Assembly (NCBI GenBank): GCA_951802425.1
Contig: OX637795.1
Coordinates: 3,204,501 to 3,268,500 of the forward strand
Reading direction: 5' to 3'
DNA length: 64,000 nt
Origin: Clavaria fumosa
Lineage: Eukaryota > Basidiomycota > Agaricomycetes > Agaricales > Clavariaceae
Shown here: piece by piece, positions 55,493 through 64,000 of the stretch
Layout of the letters: each line of letters starts with the position of its first letter
Numbering within the stretch: the first letter of the stretch is position 1
Notes under the pieces: model-generated
The model's database searches: none
What the model was told of the DNA's origin: nothing
Seen by the model: only the letters and a program-made list of their open reading frames with translations
Program-made: the position numbers and the translations under genes

Positions 55493-57985
55493 ATGTCCAC
55501 CCCCATTCTCATAGCCCTCGCCGCCTTCACATTCGTCTACTTTCGCTTTGGGCGGTCGAGGACACCGCGAGGGCCGCTGCCGCGCGGTCCGCCCCCAATA
55601 CCCATCCTGGGGAACCTCAGGGACCTCACGCCAAAGGAGTTGTGGCTCCCAGCCATGAAATGGGCTAAAGAATACGGTGAATTGCCCTCCCCTTTATCAG
55701 ATTTATACAGGCTCATAACACTGTTTCTTCCTTTTTTTAATTATCTGTCTTCAACAACGCGTTTTTTTCCCTGGTCGGCTTTGAAGGCGACGTGTGCTAT
55801 CTGCATATCCTTGGACAAGGGCTCATCTTCCTCAGTGGCGACGCGCTATTCGACCTGTTGGACAAGCGCGGCTCCATCTATTCCGACAAACCACAGTTAG
55901 TTATGGTTGGAGAATTGTCCGTGGAAAACCCGCTTCATGTTTCAAGCCTTTTACTCATCTTCTCTCCTTTTCCTGTAGATGCGGCTGCAAACACATGGTA
56001 TGATTCCCTCACCTCTCCCCATCAAAAATAAACTCACGCCTTCGTCATAGGTAGCCTTCACGGAATACGGTGAGCGGTTCCGGCGTCAGCGTCGGCTCAT
56101 GCACCATGCCTTCGGCCTGCACCGGATCTCTCTATACCACCCGCTCCTCGAGTACGACACCACTCACTTTCTGCGCCGCTTGTACACCGATCCGCGTGCC
56201 TTCTTTGGACACATTAAGCGGTGCGTATCTTCTTTTTGCATCACTACGTCTGCTGGGTTCTTTTTCCCATGTCAGCCGTGTCGTGCTATTCTTGTGTTGC
56301 TTTGGCATGTTTGTATGATTCATCTGACGGCGGTAACACTCAGATACGCAGGCGGGGTGACATTGCTTGTGGTATACGGCTATAAAGTGACATCCAACGA
56401 TGATCCGCTCCTGGCACTGGCTGAAGAGTGTCTTGATCTCCTCGCAAATGAAATCACTGCCGGCGGTGGCATCTGGCCTGTCGATGTCTTCCCGTCGCGT
56501 GCGTGCACTCTGTGCATTTAATGGTTCATTTAATGTATCGACATTTTCTTGGTTGGGTCAGTGAGGCACCTCCCGATGTGGTTCCCTGGTGCCGGATTCA
56601 AGCGCAAAGCGGCAAAGTGGAAGGCGACGATCATGGACTCGGTCGAGAAGCCGTATGACTTCCTCAAGGAGAGCATGGTCAATTGTCTTCCTTCCTCTCT
56701 CCAATCGTCACCCCCTTCGTTTTATTTACCAACTTTGCAAATTTATAGCGACAAGGCACCACGGTACCATCCTTTTGCTCGACGCTGATTGAAGAAGGGC
56801 TTGCGGCGAACACGCTGGACGAGACCAAGGAGTTCGACATCAAGTGGACGGCTCACTCGCTCTTCGCCGCTAGTATCGACACCGTGCGTGGTTTCTCACT
56901 TTTCGTGAGCACGGCTCTAACCTCTCGTCCCATTCTCTCTCTCCTTTTTCCTCCCGCCAACCTTAAATTCCCCTCTCCTTGTCGACGGACAACACGATCG
57001 CGCCGACAGTTAATGACAGTGATGTCGCACTTCCTGCTCGCGATGATGCAGTTCCCAGAAGTCCAGGCACGCGCGCAGCGCGAGATCGACGCCGCCGTCA
57101 TCGAGCCGTTCAACCGGTTGCCGACGCTGCAGGACCGCGCGGCGCTGCCGTATGTCGAAGCGCTCGTGTCTGAAGCGTTGCGCTGGTGTCCCGCGGTTCC
57201 TTTGGGTGAGTAGTGTCTTCCCTTTTGGGCGGATTCTGGATGTTGAGATTCTGAGTTCAGGCCTTCCGCATCGGTTGATGGAGGATGATTATTATAAAGG
57301 GGTGTTGCTCCCCAAGGGATCGTTGGTGAGCGATTTCTCGAGCGCTCTGGATGTTCTTGTTTACCATGCTGAACAAATCCCGTCCAAACCTCCAAATGAC
57401 AAGATCTTCGCGAACATCTGGTCCATACTGCGTAACGAGAAGTACTACCCTAACCCCGACACGTTTGACCCAGAGCGCTTCCTGGGGAAGGAGAAGAAGG
57501 ACCTTGAGTCTGATCTGAACCAGGACCCGAGGCGGTACACGTTTGGATTCGGGCGTAGGTGGGTCTATTTTCTCTAATTTTTTTTTTTGCCCTTTCTGGT
57601 CCGTTTCTTGTCTGCCAAGTCTCTGACAAATTCGTTTTTCTCCAACCGGAAAACACTCCGACTACAGACGGTGCCCGGGCGCGAACCTGGCCGAAGCGCT
57701 GATGTGGTCATTGATCGTGTCCACCTTGGCGACGTTTGACGTGCGCAAGACTGTTGATGAGGAGGGCCGCGAGGTCGAGCCGAACCCCGTATTTGATAAC
57801 GCTGTGTTCAGGTGTGTGTTCCGCCCTGGTCTTTTTCCCCTCCTGATGAATTTTTTTGTTTGTGAATTGTGGTGTATCATACACGCAGCCTTCCGAATCC
57901 GTTCCCGTGCGATATCAAACCTCGCTCTGAGCAATCCCTTCGGTTGATCCAGGGGTCAGTAGAGCCCGTTGAAGTGGCCATGTAG
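55493..57985 (+). CDS. cytochrome P450 monooxygenase
   Basis: About eleven exons from ATG at 55493 to the stop at 57983-57985. The N-terminus (MSTPILIALAAFTFVYFRFG) is a membrane anchor, followed by the Pro hinge PRGPLPRGPPPIPILGN. Later: FLSGDALFDLLDKRGSIYSD, RFRRQRRLMHHAFG, an I-helix ending FAASIDT, the ExxR of SEALRW, FDPERFLG and the heme loop FGFGRR|RCPG with the Cys ligand, split by an intron at 57559-57666. It resembles the large class of agaricomycete P450s annotated as O-methylsterigmatocystin-oxidoreductase-like (CYP64/CYP5144-type). Substrate unknown. It acts at the endoplasmic reticulum with a P450 reductase. No frame break seen. Confidence 0.9.
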
Positions 57986-59031
57986 AAATGAAGCGAAGCA
58001 GACGACAGACACTAGACGAGTTTCCTCTTATCACGACCAACCTGATCCGGTGATGAAATTTATGTACCAGTTTTCTTTTGCATTCGGACTTTTATTTTTG
58101 AGCCAGTTTGTCCATTCTGATGGTGTAATTTGGCGTCATTCCTTCTCGCTCTCGCTCTCTGATCTTCTCTGTCATGCAGTCCATCCTCTCTCATAACGAC
58201 CCGCCTTTTTGAAACTGGGGCTGGACCTGAATTTGTTCCTGCAGCAGTACAGTAAGGCTGAAGGCTCAGAGACTCAATCAGGCGAATACAGCCTTTGCCA
58301 GAGGTCCAGGACCCAATAGGAGCATAGCACTTTATAAATGCATTATTGATTCTCGAAAAGGGCACCCTCTGCCCAAATATGGCAATGGAACACAGCTTTG
58401 CCAGGCCACCACCATCACACAACTACACCTCTCCGGGTCTGATTGCTTTCAATAATGCAACATTTTCACAGTTTCGAGCAGGGGTCTTCCAATTGAATTT
58501 TTTTGAGTGTTACCTATAGCCTGATGGTGTCTAAGTCGAAGAGGAAGGGACTTGCTATCTGCTGCTTCGTCACTTGCCTTCGTGAGTTCACACTTTCATA
58601 AGAACTCTTGTCAGTTCACATGTCTCACCACCAACGTGCATATGATCCCTACATTCTGCGCGGTGTGGTCACCACGCACAACTCTATCTCTTGTATCACT
58701 TATTGGCGACCGCGCTCCATCCCTGTACACAGTTGGAATATTTCCACATCAACGACTTCTCCAAGTCTGAATTGCTGGCCAGCGTAAGTTGAGCTGTAAT
58801 CATTGAGAACCGCTGATATCTAAGAAGAGCTTCCTGTTGTGCAGCTCGGACTCTTCTTCACTTCCAATCCCCTAGCTGGAAACTTTACGGCGATAATCCG
58901 AAGCTTGAGCACGTTTTCATGTCATGCATCCAGCAAAATGAGATCCAAACACGAATTTATGATGCACAACTACATGCGATAAATGACACTGCCAGGCAGA
59001 ACATCGAAAAGATTCATAACAAACCCTAAGC
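57986..59031. other. intergenic
   Basis: 3' flanks of the P450 (plus) and the membrane protein (minus). Open frames here show no domain. Nothing else seen. Confidence 0.45.
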
Positions 59032-59532
59032 TCAACTCTTGTGCGACATAACAACCAACACGGCTATAACCACGAAGAGCAGCGTAAAAAGTCCGATAAC
59101 TGTCGCGACAAAGAGACCCGCGACCGAGAACAATCCTGCCACGATGCGATTTTGCACAACCCACAAATATAATACGAATCCCAAGGTAAAGGACGCCGAT
59201 GAGGTTATAGTGCTGAGGAGGCATACCATCCCGCAAATAAAGAATGCACCGCAGGCGAACGCATGCAGCAAGGGACGTGTTCTGCGTAGGTATTGTTCCA
59301 CTGTTTCGTCTGCATTCCCCGTACTATTGATGATCCTATTCGCACCACTTGTGCGAATGGGATCATCGAAGACCTGGCCAAGTTGGGATACGACGAAGGA
59401 GAGCCATGCACCGGCGAGGTCGAGCAAGAGGGAGCTTTCAAAAAAGAAGAAGATCAATTTCTGAAGGAGGTTTGCCGGAGGCGCCGGAATCAGGAAGAGA
59501 CATTGTGCCTGGACGCCGGCAACTAGGGCCAA
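59032..59532 (-). CDS. small multi-pass membrane protein, unknown
   Basis: A continuous 166-codon frame from 59532 (MALVAGVQAQCLFLIPAPPANL) to the stop at 59032 (VVMSHKS). Four hydrophobic segments: around FFFFESSLLLDLAGAWLSFV, LLHAFACGAFFICGMVCLL, FTLGFVLYLWVVQNRIVAGL and FVATVIGLFTLLFVVIAVLV. The GVQAQ start followed by a membrane segment and later paired segments recurs in uncharacterised agaricomycete membrane proteins. An upstream exon cannot be excluded. Function unknown. Confidence 0.6.
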   Translation of the reverse strand: MALVAGVQAQCLFLIPAPPANLLQKLIFFFFESSLLLDLAGAWLSFVVSQLGQVFDDPIRTSGANRIINSTGNADETVEQYLRRTRPLLHAFACGAFFICGMVCLLSTITSSASFTLGFVLYLWVVQNRIVAGLFSVAGLFVATVIGLFTLLFVVIAVLVVMSHKS

Positions 59533-60653
59533 CTAAAGTTGATACAATCAACTTCATTGAGATTGAAAGGTGCCGAGCGGGACGCACCAAGATCGTTGAA
59601 TCACGGCAGCCACGCATTACCACCCTCCTCCATGCCACTGAGTATACCAAGCTATCATAGGTAGTAGCTGCCACAGGGCATAAACGATGCTGAGAAGCTG
59701 ACGACGGGCTGACGACGGGTTACTGGTGGCCTACCGGTAATTAACTGGGAAACAGAAATCGGGTGGAGGGTCAAGTGTTCCGGCACTGATTGCAGGCCGC
59801 TCATCGTCGTGGGGTGTCTAGGGCAACCACTTTCTCATAAGCCTTACAGTGACCCGCTCACCACCGTCTTGGGGTGTATACGTTCCCGGTTTCATGGTTC
59901 ATGGTTCCCTTTTGTAAAAAAATAAAATTGATATTGAGGATAGGTTCGATTGGCCATAGCTCAGTCTGCGGATAGTGATGCACATCGCCATTATGCCCAG
60001 GACACTAGCTCACTTCCTCTGCATTGAAGACGGCCAAATTCACCTCCAGGACAGCGAGAGAGCGTGTTGTAGTGAAGAAAGCGGCGAGGGAGCCAAATAA
60101 ATGAAAACTCAGTGTGCTGCTTTAGTGCCAGTACCAGTAATACTGAACCTGACGAGGATGAGTTCGACCGTACGGCGCGTATGTATGGATCCGAAATCTA
60201 GCCAGGCTTGCACTCATCATCTCAAGGCACTGGTCAAGCACATCCCGCCCAGTTTCCAGCCCAGGGGGCTTTGTGCGTCACACCGTTTCCCATGTCCGGT
60301 CTCTTTACGTCTTCTGCTTTGATGGCCGTCGCACTCTGTTGTCCCGGCGTACTGACAGCGGCGTTCATTTCAGGCCCAGCGCTCACATCTGCGCAAAAGA
60401 CGCGTTGCTCGAATGAGCCGGTAATGTCCGCCCAGCCAAGGGCTAATCAGTTTGTCAGATGTCAAGCCGTTATTGATAAGCGCGCAGAGTACCAATGGAG
60501 ATTGCGATTCTCCGCCTCTTCTTTGTCGTGCGGCGCGACCCTGAACTCAGCCGAGTTACTCGACGGCCGCATTCCGTTCATGACAACAAACGCGGCTAGG
60601 TGCCTGCTTTTGGTAGAGATCCTCCTCTAGTCGCCCTACCTCGCTGCACGACC
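59533..60653. other. intergenic
   Basis: Divergent upstream region of the membrane protein and the NACHT gene. The direct repeat GACGACGGGTT/GACGACGGGCT is near 59700, and two similar segments, TCATCGTCGTGGGGTGT and CACCGTCTTGGGGTGT, are near 59800 and 59860. No gene recognised. Confidence 0.4.
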
Positions 60654-63600
60654 ATGGGCCCTTGTATGTCCACCCTGACTCCCTCGAACAAGACTCGTGG
60701 TTCCTGCTACAGCTGGTTCAGACTCTTGCTGAGACTCGGCGAAAAGGGAGCTGAGGGCTTTCCACTCGCGAAGACGCCGTTTTTGGTGATAAACGAACTC
60801 CTCGACACGTATGAGGTGGGTACCGCGCATCCAGGGTCGTTCACGGCACGGCTGACTCTTACATCACGCACAGACGGCGACAGGCAGTAAAGGACTTGTT
60901 TCTCAAACCCTCAGCGACATCAAGTTCTGGGAAGAGGAATTTCAAACTCCCGTTGATCCCAGCGATCAACAAGAGCGAGAGCGGAGGGACAATGTGCTGC
61001 AGTGAGTTGCGGTCCGGACGTTGCATCTTTTGTCCCCTACATAACCTGAGCTCACGCCCTCCTCAGGAAATTGACCCCAGTCGCGCAGGAATTGATCGCT
61101 CTCAAGGGCCAGCGTACCTGGCACCGAGTTATTACCCAGGATCAGGATCAGATAAAGGATTATGTGCGTCAAATCCAACGCATCATTGAGCGTTATGGGG
61201 TATGTCGGGTATGCACTCGCTCTGAGTTCATGACATGAGACCGTTCTTCCAGGTCAAGCGTGGCTTTAGCGAATATAAAATGCAGTTTGACGTTTGGGTA
61301 AGTGACTCGTTGGTTGTTATCGAAACATCTCACGCCAGTTGTCTTATTCACGCCCATATAGAAAGAAGGTGCTTGAATCAGCGGTTACATCGTGGCCCAG
61401 CGCTGATAGTTGATGGATCAATAGCCCAATTGCAGAAACTCAGGGATGTCCTGTGGCTTGACGAATCCGTCCTCGGTCACGACGTCGACCGTTGTTTGCT
61501 GGGCACACGCGAGTCTGTCATCGGGAAGCTCCAAACATGGCTGAAGGACGACAAACGTCAAGTGCACTGGATGCATGGACCGGCCGGCTGCGGGAAGTCG
61601 ACGATTGCACAGACCGTCACGCAGTTCGCAGACAAGACTGGCTGCCTTTGCGTGCGGTATTTCTGCAGACGGAGCAAGGTTGAAGGTGTCCGCAGTCTCG
61701 ACCATCTCTTCCCTGCCCTCGCGTACCAGCTTGCCGAACACCTGCCAAAGTTTGCTGAGGTCATGCAGCGTCTAAACAAGACCGACATCATCCAGGGGGA
61801 ACAGTTGCAGCACCAGTTCAAGCAGCTGATCGTGCAGCCGCTCCAGTCTGCTGCCATCGACCAACCGATTCTTATAGTGATCGATGCGCTTGATGAGTTT
61901 CGAGGGCCGAGAACTTCTCCTATCATCCGGGTGCTGGCGGCTAGTCTTAAGGACCTACCCTCTCAGATCAAATTTCTGATCACAAGCCGGACCAGAAAGG
62001 AACTATCCATTGCATTTAAGGATCTATCTCCAGATGTGCTCGACCTGAGCACAGAGCCACCAGAAGAGGTGCGGAAGGATATCGAGACGTTTATCGGTCA
62101 CAGGTTGCGGACACTCGCGGAGGAAAACACGTTTACCGAGCCGAAGTTTCCCGATCCGCGCGATGTGAAGGCGCTGGCGCTGAAGAGCTCCGGACTGTTC
62201 ATCTTCGCGGCCATCGCATGCTTCCATGTCTTTTCTTCTCTTGTATCAGAGCCCGAGCAGCGGTTGAAGGACATTATCCACGCGAGTGATGATGGTGGAG
62301 CCTCGGGAAGGCCCAGCATCGAACGACCGGCATGGCTTGGCGATGATGAATCGATGAAAGGCAGTGAATACGAGTCGACACCGGGAAGTCTGAAGAAGCT
62401 GTACAACACCGTGCTTGAAGATTCTTTCCCGAAGGAGCGGCCCATTGCTCTCGAAGTCATTGCTTCCGTCGTCCTCGTTTATAACCCTCTCACCCCGCAG
62501 ACCCACTTTGATTTACTTTCTGTGGAATCTGATGCGATCATTCGGAACCAGAGCACAGTCGACAAAGTGTTAAATCCTCTACTGCCAGTGCTGAAAGTCC
62601 CAGAGAACGGTCCCGTGGAGACGCGTCACGAAACATTTCGTGATCATCTGATCTCGCCGAAGAGCGTGACGACGGCCTTTTTTGTCGACCGTGTACAGCG
62701 GCATACCCAGCTCACACACAGATGTCTACTTCTAATGAACCAGGAGCTGAGGCAGAATATTTGTGACCTCACGCCCGATGCTGATGGGGCGCAGCCAGAC
62801 AAGGTTCGCAGTCGTAAGAAAGGCAGCGCGTTGGAGTACGCATGCACTTTCTGGGCACGACATTTGCGATGGACTTTGAAAATGACGCCCGATGATCCAC
62901 TCATGGTCGAGCTGCAACGCTTTGCACAAGAAGGGCTGATCTTCTGGATAGAGGCGATGAGTCTCCTTGGCTACTTGGACCGCGCAATCCCCTTGCTACA
63001 CAGAGCGACGGAGTGGCTTGACGCGAGTGTTCTTCCTTTGTGTCTTGTTCCTACAGTATTCTGAATTCTTGTGCTGGGTTTGCTTTGTAGAAGGTCCAAG
63101 CCCAAAGTGATGACTGGCTCGTTCGCATGTTCATCGATGCGGAACGATTTATCCTGAATGCCTTCGAGCTCATTCGTGATTCCCCTCTACAGCTCTACGT
63201 CTCAGTACTGCCTTTCACTCCAAGGAAGTCGCTGGTCCGCGGGGCGTACCGCTTTCCCAACGAGGTGACGGTGCTGAGTGGCATTGAGGAAGAATGGAAC
63301 GCAGGCTTGCGGACTATCTCCACCTTGTCAGGCGTGACCTCTGTGTCTTGGCTGCGCGACATACACATTGTCTCTGGATGCCAAGACGGGACCGTGGAGG
63401 TGTACAACGCGCTGACTGGCGCTCTAGTGATGCGCTACGATGGCCACTCCGGTAACAGCATTCTTGCTGCTGTGAGCGCGCCGGACCGCACGTCTTTCTT
63501 TTCCGGCTCGAGGGACGGCTCGGTGCACAAATGGGACGAAGACGGAACGCAGAGTGTTATTCGATTGCGTGAAGCGGGATCCCTCTCATCCGTCTTCTTT

Positions 63601-64000
63601 TCGGTCGAGCGGGGACATGCAGCATGTGTGACGGAACAGGGTCTCCTAGAGCTCTGGAATTTAGAAACCCTCGAGTGCACGCCAACTCCGCTGACCGAAA
63701 ATGTAGGATCAATCGTCTGTGCCTCATTCTCCATGGATGGCTTGAGATTGGCTTGTGGTGCGCGAGGCGGATTGGTTGTGATGGATATTGAGAGCAAGGC
63801 GCAGACTTTGATTTGGGACGAGGGTGGGGTCAGTTGCGTGGCGTGGTCGTCAAAGGCGCTCCTTGCGGTCACAGAATATCTTGTTATCTACGTCTTACAG
63901 AGCGATGGGCAGCCGTTGGCCGAGCTAGAAGCTCCGACAACGTGGCGAGACCAGCCATACACTCCAGCTCCGGTAACAGCTCTGGCTTTCTCATCCGATA
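60654..64000 (+). CDS. NACHT-WD40 STAND protein, 5' part
   Basis: Starts at ATG 60654 (or 60666, same frame) and runs off the right edge. Early exons: GEKGAEGFPLAKTPFLVIN, then KGLVSQTLSDIKFWEEEF, then DQIKDYVRQIQRIIERYG, VKRGFSEYKMQFDVW. The large exon (within 61362-63049) holds the NACHT NTPase: Walker A GPAGCGKST near 61580, Walker B LIVIDALDEF near 61880, and SQIKFLITSRTRKEL. After an intron near 63050-63090 a beta-propeller begins, with WD-like repeats (GCQDGTVEVYNALTGALV, SGSRDGSVHKWDEDG, LLELWN). Such proteins are fungal NLR-like signal-transducing ATPases, linked in model fungi to heterokaryon incompatibility and immunity. The splice near 61300-61380 is unresolved. No classical effector domain was recognised in the N-terminus. 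Confidence 0.85.

Noticed and set aside
57986..59031. Minus-strand frame 58060-58422
   Set aside because: No domain, no start context, and composition like the surrounding non-coding DNA.
61235..61240. ATG at 61235 as the start of the NACHT protein
   Set aside because: It lies in the intron before VKRGFSEY. Upstream exons from 60654 join in phase and are protein-like.
1..64000. tRNA or rRNA genes
   Set aside because: I looked for GGTTCGAATCC-type T-loops and rRNA motifs on both strands. The only GGTTCGAACC hits are in the MITE, without a cloverleaf.

Overview
The window is nuclear DNA of a basidiomycete fungus, most likely an agaricomycete. The signs are short introns of about 50-70 bp with GTRNGT donors, single-exon-poor genes, a CYP450 / NACHT-WD40 / MFS / DUR3 gene set typical of mushroom-forming fungi, and Ty3- and Ty1-type LTR retroelements. 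I traced exon-intron models by hand; where the sum of exon lengths came out divisible by three I say so.

1-10950 is a nest of transposons on the minus strand. A decayed Ty3/gypsy element (internal part 1287-4687, no integrase) lies between two LTRs, and one LTR (579-1286) is shared with a second gypsy copy running off the left edge. The other LTR (4688-10950) is split by a TA-flanked terminal-inverted-repeat element. That element is split by a nearly intact Ty1/copia retrotransposon (5497-10559, 5-bp target duplication), whose gag is split by a 293-bp hAT-like MITE with a perfect 8-bp target duplication. 11345-12963 is a single-pass membrane protein gene. 12964-15352 is gene-poor, with a foldback repeat and eroded copies of sequences seen further right.

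15353-34358 is a direct tandem duplication of a unit of about 9.5 kb. Each unit carries a two-gene cassette: a secreted, probably GPI-anchored cysteine/proline-rich protein and a C2H2 zinc-finger protein. The surface protein is the most interesting object here. In unit 1 it has 283 residues, one Lys-Arg-terminated segment and one Cys-rich module. In unit 2 it has 639 residues, five 20-residue Lys-Arg repeats and five Cys-rich modules, each module being a duplicated block of exons of constant length and phase.

35376-38528 is a many-exon DUR3-type urea transporter. 39215-53791 holds two ketopantoate-reductase-family genes facing each other around three tandem MFS transporter copies. A broken GH5 exo-beta-1,3-glucanase remnant follows (about 53970-54450), then a cytochrome P450 (55493-57985), a small multi-pass membrane protein (59032-59532) and the start of a NACHT-WD40 STAND protein that runs off the right edge (60654-64000). 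CpG to TpG/CpA change is visible in the retroelements, and several of their stop codons, like those in the GH5 remnant, fit C-to-T decay.
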